A stretch of DNA of 64,000 nucleotides, taken from positions 224,388 to 288,387 of the forward strand of contig NZ_JAGOBJ010000008.1 in the NCBI RefSeq assembly GCF_017983445.1, written 5' to 3'. A model generated the notes under the pieces. The model saw only the letters and a program-made list of their open reading frames with translations. It ran no database searches and was not told where the DNA came from. Every line of letters begins with the position of its first letter. Position 1 is the first letter of the stretch. This document shows, piece after piece, positions 17,177-26,768 of the stretch. Both the position numbers and the translations under genes were made by a program. This DNA is from Halomonas sp. Its GTDB lineage: Bacteria > Pseudomonadota > Gammaproteobacteria > Pseudomonadales > Halomonadaceae.

Positions 17177-18538
17177 TTAGCGCGGCTGAGGGACTGGCAC
17201 CAGCTGCTTGTCCCGGCTGATCCAGATAGCCAGAATGATCGCTGGCAGACCCAGTAACGTTGCGACCATAAAAAACGTGGCATAGCCCTGAGAAGTCACC
17301 ACCAGCCCGCCAAAGCCGCTTAAGAACTTCCCCGGTAACGTCATCAGCGATGAAAACAGCGCGTACTGCGTGGCGGTATAAGCGCGTGAGGTGAGGCTTG
17401 ATAGAAAGGCGATAAATACCGCGCTAGCCAGGCCATTTGCCAGATTATCGCCAATAATCGTGATCACCAACATGGGCACCTGATTACCTACAAACGCCAG
17501 TAGCGCAAACAGCAAGTTGGTCAGCATCACAAACCCTGCCCCGATCACCAGCAGCGGGCCAATGCCGTAACGGGCTACCAGCAAGCCCCCCAGAACGCCG
17601 CCGGTAATACTCATCGCAATCCCAAAAATATTGGTCACATTGGCAATGGTGGCCAGGGAAAAGCCCAGGTCGATATACAGCGGATTAGCCATGGACGCCA
17701 TCGCCAGGTCGCTGATTCTATACACCGCAATAAACACCAGAATCCACAGTGCCTTTACTCCGAAACGGCGAAAGAAGTCGGTAAACGGGCACACGATAGC
17801 GCCAATCACCCAGGCACCCAAACGGCGTAACAATTTAGGTTTGCCACGGCTGGCGCGGATAAAAGCGCGCACTTTGGGCTCATGGATTAGCTGTACCGAG
17901 AGCGAAGCACGTTTGGGTTCTGGACGAATCAGCACGGTGAGCACGCCCACGCCGACCAGTGCAGCCATGGTAAGGTAGGCCACATCCCAGGACACAGCTG
18001 ATGCGATGTAAAGCGCTCCAGCCCCAGCGGCAAGCAGGCCACCCCGATAACCAATGATATAGGTGGATGCCATGGCGGCTTGCATATCGTCATCGGCAGA
18101 TTCGATCCGGTAAGCGTCAATGGCAATATCCTGTGTTGCCGAGCCAAAGGCCACCAGCAGGGCAAAAACGGCAACTAGCCCCAGGTTGCCGACGGGGCTT
18201 ACGCCTGCCAGGCCGATGAGCCCGGCTGCAATCATCCCCTGGGCAAGCAGCATCCAGCTACGCCGCTGGCCAAAGGCCCGGGTGAGTAGCGGTAGTTCAA
18301 GCCTGTCTACCACCGGCGCCCAAAAAAACTTGATCGAGTAGAGCATGCCGATCCAGGCGAAAAACCCAATAGCGGCGACTTCAACGCCGTCGCTACGCAG
18401 CCAGGCGGAAAGTGTGGAGAACACCAGCAAAAAGGGCAGCCCGGCGGAAAAACCTAAAAACAGCATGGTAATGACAGGTGCCCGAAAATAGATCGCCAGC
18501 GCGGCAAGCCAGCTACGCTGGGGCAAAAGGGTGGGCAT
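17177..18538 (-). CDS. ampG: AmpG-family muropeptide permease (MFS)
   Basis: A 453-residue major-facilitator transporter with about 12 membrane segments. AmpG hallmarks are visible: FLGFSAGLPFLL in helix 1, SATQDIAIDAYRI in the cytoplasmic loop region, and GYRGGLLAAGAGAL in the middle. AmpG imports GlcNAc-anhydroMurNAc peptides for cell-wall recycling and affects beta-lactamase induction. The ATG at 18538 has GGAG nine bases upstream; a TTG at 18547 is too close to that site. It stands alone, divergent from the SlyD-like gene. Confidence 0.85.
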   Translation of the reverse strand: MPTLLPQRSWLAALAIYFRAPVITMLFLGFSAGLPFLLVFSTLSAWLRSDGVEVAAIGFFAWIGMLYSIKFFWAPVVDRLELPLLTRAFGQRRSWMLLAQGMIAAGLIGLAGVSPVGNLGLVAVFALLVAFGSATQDIAIDAYRIESADDDMQAAMASTYIIGYRGGLLAAGAGALYIASAVSWDVAYLTMAALVGVGVLTVLIRPEPKRASLSVQLIHEPKVRAFIRASRGKPKLLRRLGAWVIGAIVCPFTDFFRRFGVKALWILVFIAVYRISDLAMASMANPLYIDLGFSLATIANVTNIFGIAMSITGGVLGGLLVARYGIGPLLVIGAGFVMLTNLLFALLAFVGNQVPMLVITIIGDNLANGLASAVFIAFLSSLTSRAYTATQYALFSSLMTLPGKFLSGFGGLVVTSQGYATFFMVATLLGLPAIILAIWISRDKQLVPVPQPR

Positions 18539-18636
18539 AGTGTTCAACTCCAGAAAAAGACGTTGGCCTTGGCCAAGTGATAAACTGCATCAATGTTTTA
18601 TGACAAAGCCGATAGCTTACCGGAGAGGAGTTTTGC

Positions 18637-19155
18637 ATGTCGATCACGGCACACCAGGTCGTTACGTTGCACTACGTGCTTAGCGACATTTTAAGCGATG
18701 GAAGCGAACAGATACTCGATGATTCTAACGCGCGCGATAAGCCGCTTGAGTACCTGCACGGACACGATAATATCGTGCCGGGTCTGGAAAGGGCGCTAGC
18801 CGGTTTGAACGTGGGCGATACAGCCGCCGTAACGCTGGCCCCTGCTGACGCATACGGCCTGCGTAATGAAGCTCTAGTGCAGGAAGTGGGGCGTGGCTCA
18901 TTTGGTAATGCTGATTTGACGCCTGGTAGCCGTTTTCAGACCGAAGGCGAAGCCGGCCCACAAATTGTCACGGTAGTGGGTGTGGTGGGCGACCGCATTA
19001 CCATTGATACCAATCATCCCTTAGCGGGGCGCACGCTTAGCTATCAGGTGAATATTCTGGAGATGCGTGAAGCAACGCGCGCGGAGCTTGCCAAAGGCCA
19101 TCCGCTTCCGCCTGGAACGGAGCACAGTAAAGTAGAAGATCGAAAAGTGCTTTGA
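18637..19155 (+). CDS. FKBP-type peptidyl-prolyl isomerase, SlyD-like
   Basis: A 172-residue FKBP-fold PPIase of the SlyD/FkpB class. The N-terminal part (VVTLHYVLSD, then GHDNIVPGLERAL) matches FKBP substrate-site segments, and VNILEMREAT closes the PPIase domain. An insert-in-flap domain with VTLAPADAYG is present between them. The His/Cys-rich metal-binding tail of E. coli SlyD is missing. It acts as a folding catalyst and chaperone in the cytoplasm. GAGAGGAG lies eight to ten bases before the ATG. It is a single gene with a long structured 3' region. Confidence 0.88.
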   Translation: MSITAHQVVTLHYVLSDILSDGSEQILDDSNARDKPLEYLHGHDNIVPGLERALAGLNVGDTAAVTLAPADAYGLRNEALVQEVGRGSFGNADLTPGSRFQTEGEAGPQIVTVVGVVGDRITIDTNHPLAGRTLSYQVNILEMREATRAELAKGHPLPPGTEHSKVEDRKVL

Positions 19156-19391
19156 TATTTTAAAACTTGACCCAGGTCAGCACTAATTTAGCTGTTGTCC
19201 GTTAAAATACTATCAGCCGCTGGGTTAAGAGATTTTTAACGTTATTTCCTCAAAGTTTGTTTAACCAGCGTTGAGTGAATTAGATTATTTGACTACGCAA
19301 ACCGTTTTCTTGGCTAGTGGGTGTTAAATTCGGTGTTGTTTTAAAGCGTGCCGTATCAAAAGAACAGTCTGCTAAGCCTTATGTCAGGGGA
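19156..19391 (+). other. Structured intergenic stretch before tandem terminators
   Basis: About 236 bp with no gene separate the SlyD-like stop from two plus-strand terminators. It holds a palindrome TGACCCAGGTCA just after the stop, and a long hairpin with arms CGCTGGGTTAA (19218-19228) and TTAACCAGCG (19261-19270) differing by one bulged G. This may be a structured 3' UTR or an independent small RNA. No known family is recognised. Confidence 0.35.
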
Positions 19392-19424
19392 GGAAGATTG
19401 CTTTAGCTGTAATCTTCCTTTTTT
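19392..19424 (+). terminator. Rho-independent terminator 1
   Basis: Stem GGAAGATT / AATCTTCC with an 11-base loop, followed by TTTTTT. Confidence 0.8.
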
Positions 19425-19449
19425 ACCGGCCTTTTGGCCGGTTTTTTTT
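19425..19449 (+). terminator. Rho-independent terminator 2
   Basis: Stem ACCGGCC / GGCCGGT with a TTTT loop, followed by seven T. It abuts terminator 1, giving a tandem pair on the plus strand. Confidence 0.85.
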
Positions 19450-19483
19450 ATTCTCAATGTGAAAAGATATTTACCGATGGCTG

Positions 19484-21202
19484 TTAGCTTGGCGCAAGCC
19501 CTTTAAAGTGCTTTAGCCAGTCCAGCACCTGATGCGAGGGCATAGGCTTTGAAATCCAGTAACCTTGCAGATAATCGCAGCCCATTTTAGATAAAAGGTC
19601 GGCTGTTTCGTGATTTTCGACGCCTTCAGCGATGACTTTAAGACCCAATCTATGGCCCAGTTCGATGGTCGAGCGCACTATCAATCGATCATCTTCATCA
19701 GTGTTCAAGCGTAGAATAAAAGACTTGTCGATTTTAAGTTCATTAAACGGCAGGCGCTTTAATTGGGCTAATGACGAGTAGCCAGTTCCAAAGTCATCAA
19801 TGGCCAGCACGATACCTAGCGCTGAAATCTCTTTTAGAATATTGACGGCCTGACTCATGTCCTGCATGGCGGTGGTTTCAGTAACTTCAATAGCCAGCTG
19901 GCCTGGGTCTAAATCATAAGTTCCAAGCAGCTGTTCCAGCTGTTGAGGAAGCTGTGCGTTAGTAATATCACTTGCGGATAAGTTGATCGCGACGGATAAA
20001 CGTTGCCCGCTTTGGTTCCATACATGCAGCTGCTGGCATACATGAATCAGCATCCACTGGCTCAATAGTGAAACATTGCCGGAGCGTTCGGCTAGTTCAA
20101 TAAACTCATCGGGTCGAATAAGCCCGAGGGTTGGATGATGCCAGCGAATCAGCGCTTCAAAATGCTCGGCTTTTTTACTCTCAAGCGCGGCCTTGGGCTG
20201 GTAATCGATCCATAGTTCGTCATGCGTTACAGCGTTTTGCAGGTCATTGATCAAAGTGCGTTTGCGCAGCTGTAACTTATCTAGCTCCTCGGTATAAAAC
20301 TCGTACCTGACGGCTTTATCCTGGGCTTGCTGAAGGGCAATATCGGCTCGTCGAAAAAGCTGCTGTACCGAACTACCGTCGCCGGGAAAGCTTACGCTGC
20401 CGATGGAACATATGGGTTTGACCGTGGAAAGGTGATTAACCGCAATCGTATTTGAAAGGTGCTGAATCAACAGCTCCAACCACGCGCTATTGGATGGGTC
20501 GCCTTCATTAATGATTAAAAATTCATTGTTAGTCAGTCGGTAGGGATGATGCTGGGGGCTTGAGAAATCACGCAGCCTATCTGCAATAGCGATGAGTACC
20601 TGATCACCCACTGAGTAGCCGAAAGTACTGTTGATAGCGCGAAGCTCATGCAGCGCCAATCGCATAATGGTAAATGGCGTCTGCTGGGCAACCAGGTTTT
20701 CCAGAGAATCAAACGCAGCTACCTGATTGGGCAGTTGGGTGAGGGGGTCACTTCGGGTCTGGAAAAGCAGGGTTTTGTCGCGTTTTTCGATATCGGCCTG
20801 CAATGCCAGAATCGTTTTACTGATAAGCCGGGTTTCAGGGTGTCTTTGAACTTGCGATGAAGGGGTAAATCGATAGCCGTCGCTTATTTGGCTGGCCATA
20901 TGGCTGAGTTTACCAAGCGGGGAGCTCAAGCGTCTGGATGCCCATAGGGCGAAAAGGGTTAAACATGCCGTGGTTAAAAATGAGCTAAGTATAAGTTCTT
21001 TTTTTAACCATCCGTGTCTATTTGAAAGCGCTGACAGCGAATCGGGTAAGGCAATAAATACATGTGAAGAAGTAATTTGAAGGGTGGAATCAGCAGAGGT
21101 AGAGGCGAGGTAGGAATTGATAATGAACGCAATGCCGATAGGCAGTTGGGATAGAAAAATAACCAATAGCAAGGTTAAAAAGAGGCGCGTTCTAAAGTGC
21201 AT
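19484..21202 (-). CDS. Membrane GGDEF/EAL protein, degenerate GGDEF, probable c-di-GMP phosphodiesterase
   Basis: A 572-residue signalling protein. A first membrane segment (about 7-30), a short periplasmic loop and a second segment (about 70-90) lead into a HAMP-like stretch. The GGDEF domain (about 150-305) has TNNEF at 224-228 in place of GG[DE]EF, so cyclase activity is unlikely. The EAL domain (about 312-565) keeps EAL at 349-351, NLSASD, EVTET, DDFGTGYSSL, LKIDKSF and EGVE, the metal and catalytic residues. It should therefore hydrolyse c-di-GMP, with the degenerate GGDEF perhaps binding GTP as a regulator. The short periplasmic loop may sense a signal. It stands alone. Confidence 0.92.
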   Translation of the reverse strand: MHFRTRLFLTLLLVIFLSQLPIGIAFIINSYLASTSADSTLQITSSHVFIALPDSLSALSNRHGWLKKELILSSFLTTACLTLFALWASRRLSSPLGKLSHMASQISDGYRFTPSSQVQRHPETRLISKTILALQADIEKRDKTLLFQTRSDPLTQLPNQVAAFDSLENLVAQQTPFTIMRLALHELRAINSTFGYSVGDQVLIAIADRLRDFSSPQHHPYRLTNNEFLIINEGDPSNSAWLELLIQHLSNTIAVNHLSTVKPICSIGSVSFPGDGSSVQQLFRRADIALQQAQDKAVRYEFYTEELDKLQLRKRTLINDLQNAVTHDELWIDYQPKAALESKKAEHFEALIRWHHPTLGLIRPDEFIELAERSGNVSLLSQWMLIHVCQQLHVWNQSGQRLSVAINLSASDITNAQLPQQLEQLLGTYDLDPGQLAIEVTETTAMQDMSQAVNILKEISALGIVLAIDDFGTGYSSLAQLKRLPFNELKIDKSFILRLNTDEDDRLIVRSTIELGHRLGLKVIAEGVENHETADLLSKMGCDYLQGYWISKPMPSHQVLDWLKHFKGLAPS

Positions 21203-21326
21203 TCTTCGCTCACTTTTATAGCAGAATTATATTAATAACCATAAAGAAATGATGACGACATGCCGTTTTTTTGAAAGATACCCTTTTTTGCTAATTGATG
21301 GCTAGCCCAAGGGCTTGATTAGCCGC

Positions 21327-21357
21327 TGCCCACCGCCATAACGCACAGCGGTGGGCA
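21327..21357 (-). terminator. Hairpin downstream of proS, possible terminator
   Basis: Perfect 10-bp stem TGCCCACCGC / GCGGTGGGCA with an 11-base loop, 19 bp beyond the proS stop. There is no T-tract on the minus strand, so intrinsic termination is uncertain. Confidence 0.4.
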
Positions 21358-21375
21358 TCGTAGCGCTTACTGGGC

Positions 21376-23100
21376 TTAGTTTACGCTGGCTTTTTCAAGC
21401 AGGAAATCGACAATATGCTCAGCAGGTACCATCGTAGCTTCACTGTCGCGACGGCCTTTATACTCAAGCTCGCCGTTATCCAAACTACGATCACCAATCA
21501 CCAGGCGATGCGGCACGCCCATCAGCTCCAGGTCGGCAAATTTGACGCCGGGACGCGTATCGCGGTCATCCAGTAGTACGTCCAGCCCAGCGGTGGTTAA
21601 CGCTTGGTAGAGCCGCTCTGATTCTTCGCGCACGCGCTGCGACTTATGTGCATTCATGGGCACAAGCGCTACCTGGAAGGGAGCAATCGCATTGGGCCAG
21701 GTAATGCCTGCGTCGTCGTGGTTCTGCTCAATAGCAGCGGCCACTACGCGGGTAATACCAATGCCGTAGCAACCCATCCACGGATGGCTGGTCTTGCCGT
21801 TATCGCCCAGCACGCTTGCATTCATGGCCTCAGAATATTTCTGACCCAGCTGAAATACATGGCCTACCTCGATACCGCGCTTGATTGAAAGCGTGCCTTT
21901 GCCATCCGGTGACGGGTCGCCTTCCACCACCTTGCGTAAATCAGCGACCTGAGGCAGGGCAACGTCTCGCTCCCAGTTAATGCCGAAGTAATGCTTGCCA
22001 TCAATATTGGCACCTGCGCCGAAGTCACTCATCAAGGCAACGCTGCGATCAATGATGATTGGCATTTCAAGACCGATAGGACCTAGAGAGCCAGGGCCTG
22101 CGCCTACGGCAGCGCGAATTTCTTCTTCGCTGGCCATGGTGAGCGGCGTTGCTACCTGGGGAAGGTTTTCGGCCTTCACTTCGTTCAGCTCGTGGTCGCC
22201 GCGCACCAGCAGCGTAATCAAGCCGCCTTCGGTGGCGTGAACCATCAGCGTTTTCACGGTTTTCTCGATGGGCAGCTTGAACTGTTCAACCAGGGCCGCG
22301 ATGGTTTTAGCATTCGGCGTATCCACTACGCGCATTTCTTCACCAGGTGCTGCGCGCTGTACGTCGCTACCGACAGGTGCCGGTAGGGCTTCGGCTTTTT
22401 CCATATTCGCGGCGTAGTCGGATTCATTGGAGAACACGATATCGTCTTCGCCGGAACTAGCGAGAACATGGAATTCATGGGAACCGGTGCCGCCGATAGA
22501 ACCGTTATCTGCAATCACCGGCCGGAAATCCAAGCCCAAGCGGGTAAATATCCGCGTGTAGGCGTCGTACATGCTCTGGTACGTTTCTTTAAGTGATGCT
22601 TCATCCAGGTGGAAGGAGTAGGCATCTTTCATGATGAACTCACGCGAGCGCATTACCCCAAAACGCGGACGAATTTCGTCACGGAATTTGGTCTGGATTT
22701 GGTAGAAGTTAACCGGCAACTGCTTGTAGCTTGCGATCTCTTTGCGCACCAGGTCCGTGATTACTTCTTCATGAGTCGGCCCCACGCAGTAGTCGCGCTC
22801 GTGGCGGTCTTTGACACGCAAAAGCTCTGGACCGTACTGCTCCCAGCGGCCGGATTCCTGCCATAATTCGGCCGGCTGAACGGCGGGCATCAATACTTCC
22901 TGTGCACCAGCACGGTTCATCTCTTCGCGCACAATGGCTTCTACTTTCCGCAGCGTACGTAGGCCTAAAGGCAGCCACGTATATAAGCCCGACGTGAGGC
23001 GACGGATCATCCCAGCACGCAACATTAACTGGTGGCTAATGACTTCGGCGTCGGCCGGAGTTTCTTTTAACGTAGCGATCAATAATTGGCTGGCGCGCAT
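21376..23100 (-). CDS. proS: Prolyl-tRNA synthetase (bacterial type)
   Basis: A 574-residue class II aminoacyl-tRNA synthetase, the length of E. coli ProS (572). Motif 1 and 2 regions ([42 protein letters not shown]) and motif 3 ([13 protein letters not shown]) are present. The INS/YbaK-type editing domain lies between motifs 2 and 3 (about residues 225-400), and the anticodon-binding domain is C-terminal. It charges tRNA-Pro and edits Ala-tRNA-Pro. AAGGA lies 11 bases before the ATG. It is an isolated essential gene. Confidence 0.97.
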   Translation of the reverse strand: MRASQLLIATLKETPADAEVISHQLMLRAGMIRRLTSGLYTWLPLGLRTLRKVEAIVREEMNRAGAQEVLMPAVQPAELWQESGRWEQYGPELLRVKDRHERDYCVGPTHEEVITDLVRKEIASYKQLPVNFYQIQTKFRDEIRPRFGVMRSREFIMKDAYSFHLDEASLKETYQSMYDAYTRIFTRLGLDFRPVIADNGSIGGTGSHEFHVLASSGEDDIVFSNESDYAANMEKAEALPAPVGSDVQRAAPGEEMRVVDTPNAKTIAALVEQFKLPIEKTVKTLMVHATEGGLITLLVRGDHELNEVKAENLPQVATPLTMASEEEIRAAVGAGPGSLGPIGLEMPIIIDRSVALMSDFGAGANIDGKHYFGINWERDVALPQVADLRKVVEGDPSPDGKGTLSIKRGIEVGHVFQLGQKYSEAMNASVLGDNGKTSHPWMGCYGIGITRVVAAAIEQNHDDAGITWPNAIAPFQVALVPMNAHKSQRVREESERLYQALTTAGLDVLLDDRDTRPGVKFADLELMGVPHRLVIGDRSLDNGELEYKGRRDSEATMVPAEHIVDFLLEKASVN

Positions 23101-23326
23101 GTGCGGTAAAATTCCTTAATGTTAAAAAAGCCGCTGGCTTAGCGTTGAATGCCAGCATTGTACGTCTTAGCGGTTAAAGCGGCAAAATCAACCAGTAGTC
23201 ATAGGCGCTGTGCACCGGAAAGTTTGTGCTAATATGGCCGTGATTTTGCGAGCGTTAACGAGCATTATTTCAATAATTCAGCCTCAATGCCCGCTATCGT
23301 TTCTGTTTATTAATGAGGGAACCTTC

Positions 23327-23761
23327 ATGCAGCAAACTGTACGCCGTTGGTTAACGGGGGTCGTTGTAGGCGCCTCCATCATAACGCTGAGCGGTTGCGG
23401 TACTATGTTTCATCCTGAGCGAAAAGGTCAGTTAAGCGGCCAGATCGACCCAGTTATCGCGGTTGCCAACGGTGTGGGCCTTCTATTTTTTATCGTGCCG
23501 GGCGTTATTGCCTACGCGGTCGATTTTTCAAATGGCACTATTTATCTGCCAGGTAATAACAGCGCATCTGTCGATGTTCTGCACCTGGATGATACGTTGA
23601 ATGTGGCGTCACTTGAAAAGCTGCTGTCTGATAAAGCGGGCAAGCCGGTGAGTTTAAAAAGCGAGCTGGTGATGATTGAAGAAGTGGACAACCTGGAAGA
23701 AGCGCTCGCCATGGTGCGGATGTCAGGCGTAATGGACGAAGAGCGCTTGGCAACCATGTAA
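23327..23761 (+). CDS. Small lipoprotein, YceK/YidQ-like
   Basis: A 144-residue lipoprotein. The signal peptide ends in a lipobox LSGC, then GTMFHPERKGQ. A hydrophobic segment (GVGLLFFIVPGVIAYAVDFSN) is followed by TIYLP, a pattern seen in the YceK/YidQ family of short lipoproteins of unknown role. The C-terminal third is charged. The ATG at 23327 is preceded by GAGGG; the frame runs back to 23210 without a signal. Databases sometimes call relatives polyribonucleotide nucleotidyltransferase, which the sequence does not support. It is divergent from proS and followed by a terminator. Confidence 0.7.
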   Translation: MQQTVRRWLTGVVVGASIITLSGCGTMFHPERKGQLSGQIDPVIAVANGVGLLFFIVPGVIAYAVDFSNGTIYLPGNNSASVDVLHLDDTLNVASLEKLLSDKAGKPVSLKSELVMIEEVDNLEEALAMVRMSGVMDEERLATM

Positions 23762-23788
23762 ATGGCCCAAAAGGCTGCGTTACTGCAC

Positions 23789-23822
23789 AAAACCCCAGAG
23801 GCGCTTACGCGTATGGGGTTTT
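23789..23822. terminator. Bidirectional terminator
   Basis: AAAACCCCA / TGGGGTTTT stem with a 16-base loop, between the convergent lipoprotein and benE genes. The A/T flanks serve both strands. Confidence 0.7.
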
Positions 23823-23839
23823 GTCGTTTTATGGGCTGG

Positions 23840-25051
23840 CTATTTGGCAGCGGTAAGTTTCAGGGTAATCAATCCTGCCACCAAGCCCCAGAAAGGGCCG
23901 CCAATGCCAAGCAGCGTAATGCCAGAACCCGTTAGCAAAAAGGTGACAATGGCCGCATCGCGATGACGGCTATCGGTAAAGGCGCTTGCCAAACCTCCGG
24001 CAAGCGTACCCAATAGCGCAATGCCTGCCAGGGCAATCACCAGCACGCTGGGGAGCGCATTAAAAACTCCGGTCACCGTAGCACCGAAAATCCCCATGAT
24101 GGTATAAAAAACGCCAGCAGCCATACCGGCCGTATAGCGGCGTCGTGGGTCGGCATGGGCATCTGGCCCCATACATACTGCAGCGCTGATGGCGGCCATA
24201 TTGAGGGCAAAACCACCAAAGGGCGCCAGAAGCAGAGAGGCTCCACCGGTCCAGCTGATCAGCGGTGAGCTGTTAGCTTGATAGCCCGCAGCCCGTAATA
24301 CCGCCATGCCAGGCAGATTCTGCGTTGCCATGGTGATAACAAAAAGTGGAATGCCCACGCCGATCAGTGTGGCAATTGAAAACTCAGGCGTAATAAACAC
24401 AGGCGTAGTGGGGGACAGCGGAATACCCTGCAAATTGATCTGGCCCTGTAGTACCGCAACCGCTATGCCGGTTAACAGCACGCCGGGCACCGCCAGGGTT
24501 GGCCAAAGGCGCCGACCCATTACCCAGGCAGCCAGCATCACCAGCGGCATTAGCCACTGATTTTGCATCACGCCAAACAGCTCAAGCCCAAAGCGCAGCA
24601 AAATACCGGCTAGCATCGCTGCCGCAATCGCGCTTGGGATGTAGCGCATCAAGCGCTCAAAAAGGCCGGTTACCCCGCATAGGGTGATTAATAGTGCCGA
24701 GAAAAGAAAAGCCCCGATAGCTTCTTCAAGCGGAATGCCCGGCAGGCTGGTCGCCAGAAAAGCCGCCCCCGGTGTAGACCAGGCGGTAAGTAGCGGCATG
24801 CGATAACGCAATGAAAGGCCAAACGATGTAAACCCCATGCCAATACCCAATGCCCAAAGCCAAGAACTGATTTGCGCGGCAGAGGCGCCGCTGGCTTCAG
24901 CTGCCTGAAAGATAATCGCGGCAGAGCTTGTATAGCCAATTGTAACCGCGACAAATCCTGCGGTTACGGTTGATAGGCTGACATCTTTCCAGAAGGCGGG
25001 CCGTTTGGCAGGCGGCTGGGCCTGCTCTAAAGCATCATGATTGGCCGCCAT
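23840..25051 (-). CDS. benE: BenE-family benzoate/H+ symporter-like permease
   Basis: A 403-residue membrane protein with about 12 segments. Family features are TAGFVAVTIGYTSSAAI in the first helix, the central LLTAWSTPGAAFLATSL, and the PFGGFALNMAAISAAVCMGPDAH segment. Characterised BenE proteins import benzoate by proton symport; no ben or cat genes are here, so the true substrate may be another carboxylate or a nucleobase-like compound. The ATG at 25051 has GGAGG eight bases upstream; a TTG at 25066 is rejected. It is divergent from an XRE-cupin regulator, with two near-identical palindromes between them. Confidence 0.85.
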   Translation of the reverse strand: MAANHDALEQAQPPAKRPAFWKDVSLSTVTAGFVAVTIGYTSSAAIIFQAAEASGASAAQISSWLWALGIGMGFTSFGLSLRYRMPLLTAWSTPGAAFLATSLPGIPLEEAIGAFLFSALLITLCGVTGLFERLMRYIPSAIAAAMLAGILLRFGLELFGVMQNQWLMPLVMLAAWVMGRRLWPTLAVPGVLLTGIAVAVLQGQINLQGIPLSPTTPVFITPEFSIATLIGVGIPLFVITMATQNLPGMAVLRAAGYQANSSPLISWTGGASLLLAPFGGFALNMAAISAAVCMGPDAHADPRRRYTAGMAAGVFYTIMGIFGATVTGVFNALPSVLVIALAGIALLGTLAGGLASAFTDSRHRDAAIVTFLLTGSGITLLGIGGPFWGLVAGLITLKLTAAK

Positions 25052-25110
25052 ACTGCGCTCCTCCAAGGTGACTGGATGTTTATCAATTAATTACGATGGT
25101 TAAATTGTTC

Positions 25111-25162
25111 TGTGCGCCATAACGCACAAATGCCACATTATCATTGTGCGCTATAACGCACA
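25111..25162. promoter_or_regulatory. Twin operator palindromes between benE and the XRE-cupin regulator
   Basis: TGTGCGCCATAACGCACA (25111-25128) and TGTGCGCTATAACGCACA (25145-25162) differ at one position and are 34 bp apart start to start. Each is an inverted repeat TGTGCG-N6-CGCACA, lying 60-112 bp upstream of benE. The divergent XRE-cupin protein is the obvious candidate binder. No third copy was found in the rest of the 290-bp gap. Confidence 0.7.
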
Positions 25163-25341
25163 ATCGGCTTAAAGATTTGGATTAAAATAGATCCTGAAGC
25201 TTTATAAACGCTGAAGTTTGCCCTTAAGCGCTGGATGCATAAACGAGCAAACATTCAAAAAGCTCAGCGATGGCCCGAGTAAGCTGCCTGTTTTAAAGGG
25301 GGATTAGATAGGTAAAATAGCCAAGCCTTGAGGAGATAATA

Positions 25342-25929
25342 ATGCCTACCCAGCCCCCCGCTATTGCTGAGCACGTTGCCAGTACCGTTAAACGACTGCG
25401 TAAAGAGCGTGACTGGAGCCTGGATCGTGCTGCCGGTGAAACCGGAGTAAGTAAAGCGATGCTCGGACAAATCGAGCGCGGTGAATCCAGCCCGACCGTT
25501 TCAACGCTCTGGAAAATAGCCAGTGGCTTTCGGGTGTCTTTTTCGACCCTGTTCGATAGCCAAAAACCGGTGCAGGGCGAACTGCGCCGGGATAGCGGGG
25601 AGTCAGTATGGGGGGATGACAGCGCGGGCATGCAGGCACGGCTGATTTTCCCTTACGATCCGCTGCTGGGTTTTGAAATGTTCATGATCGAGCTTGCGCC
25701 CGGCGCGATCAGTGAATCAACGCCGCATGCCGAGGGCGTGGTAGAGCATATCGTAGTCATTGAAGGTGAAATGGAGCTGCGCATTGATGAACGCTGGCAA
25801 ACGCTCAAGGCTGGCGAGGGGCTGCGCTTTTTTGCTGATCGCCCCCACGCGATGCGTAATACCGCAGCAACGCGATTACGCTTTCATGATGTGATTCACT
25901 ATTTACCCGGCGCGGCATCCAACGCTTGA
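25342..25929 (+). CDS. XRE-family regulator with C-terminal cupin domain
   Basis: A 195-residue regulator. The helix-turn-helix (about 12-68: [20 protein letters not shown], then [20 protein letters not shown]) is of the XRE type, and the C-terminal half (about 100-190) is a cupin that would bind a small ligand ([17 protein letters not shown]). AGGAG lies six bases before the ATG. It is divergent from benE and probably controls it through the twin palindromes. It overlaps the convergent nfo gene by 31 bp at their 3' ends. Confidence 0.92.
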   Translation: MPTQPPAIAEHVASTVKRLRKERDWSLDRAAGETGVSKAMLGQIERGESSPTVSTLWKIASGFRVSFSTLFDSQKPVQGELRRDSGESVWGDDSAGMQARLIFPYDPLLGFEMFMIELAPGAISESTPHAEGVVEHIVVIEGEMELRIDERWQTLKAGEGLRFFADRPHAMRNTAATRLRFHDVIHYLPGAASNA

Positions 25930-26759
25930 GCGCGCAACCAGCGGATTTCCTCATCCCAGATTTCAGGCTCGACGGTTTCTAAAATCATGGGGATACCACT
26001 GATACGTGGCTCCTGCATAATAGTTGTAAACGCTGGCAGGCCAATATTGCCTTTTCCCAAGCTGTGATGGCGGTCTACCCGGCTGGCAAAACCGCTTTTC
26101 GCATCGTTTAAATGCATCCCACGAAGATACTCAAACCCTACCACGCTGCCCAGTTCATCCAGAGTGGCTTGCGTTGCTTCGCTGCTGCGTAAATCATATC
26201 CGGCGGCAAACGCATGGCAGGTATCGATACACACGCCGACGCGCGATTTATCATCGACATGCTGAATGATTTCAGCAAGATGCTCAAAGCGCCAGCCAAG
26301 GTTGGTGCCTTGCCCGGCGGTGTTTTCAATCACCGCGGTGACACCTTGGGTCTGGGCAAGGGCTTCGTTTACGGACTCTGCAATGCGCTTTAAACAGTCG
26401 CCTTCACTGATCTTGTTCAAGTGACTGCCGGGGTGGAAATTCAGCAGCGTTAAACCTAACTGCTCGCAGCGCTGCATTTCATCTAAAAAAGCGTTGCGCG
26501 ATTTCTGTAGCCCTTCGGCTTCCGGGTGGCCCAGGTTAATCAGGTAGCTATCGTGGGGCAGAATCTGCCCAGGCTTGAAGCCGTGCTGTTGACAGGCGCC
26601 TTTAAATGCCTCGATGGCTTGCTCCGTCAGCGGCTTGCCCTGCCATTGGCGCTGATTTTTGGTAAATAGCGCAAAGGCGTTTGCGCCGATCTCAACCGCC
26701 CGGTGTACTGCCTGATCTGCACCGCCGGCAGCACTTACATGGGCTCCTACATATTTCAT
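25899..26759 (-). CDS. nfo: Endonuclease IV (AP endonuclease)
   Basis: A 286-residue zinc-dependent AP endonuclease of base-excision repair, the same size as E. coli Nfo (285). It begins [13 protein letters not shown] with the usual metal-ligand His. [32 protein letters not shown] and HLNDAK, in that order, are the family's metal-binding motifs, ending with ETVEP. AAGGA lies six bases before the ATG. It is followed by ugpQ upstream on the same strand, 9 bp apart. Confidence 0.96.
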   Translation of the reverse strand: MKYVGAHVSAAGGADQAVHRAVEIGANAFALFTKNQRQWQGKPLTEQAIEAFKGACQQHGFKPGQILPHDSYLINLGHPEAEGLQKSRNAFLDEMQRCEQLGLTLLNFHPGSHLNKISEGDCLKRIAESVNEALAQTQGVTAVIENTAGQGTNLGWRFEHLAEIIQHVDDKSRVGVCIDTCHAFAAGYDLRSSEATQATLDELGSVVGFEYLRGMHLNDAKSGFASRVDRHHSLGKGNIGLPAFTTIMQEPRISGIPMILETVEPEIWDEEIRWLRAQALDAAPGK

Positions 26760-26768
26760 TGCTATTCC

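Noticed and set aside
21338-21349. CCATAACGCACA near proS resembling the benE operator half
   Set aside because: It lies inside the loop of the hairpin after proS, without the TGTGCG partner. It is probably a coincidence.
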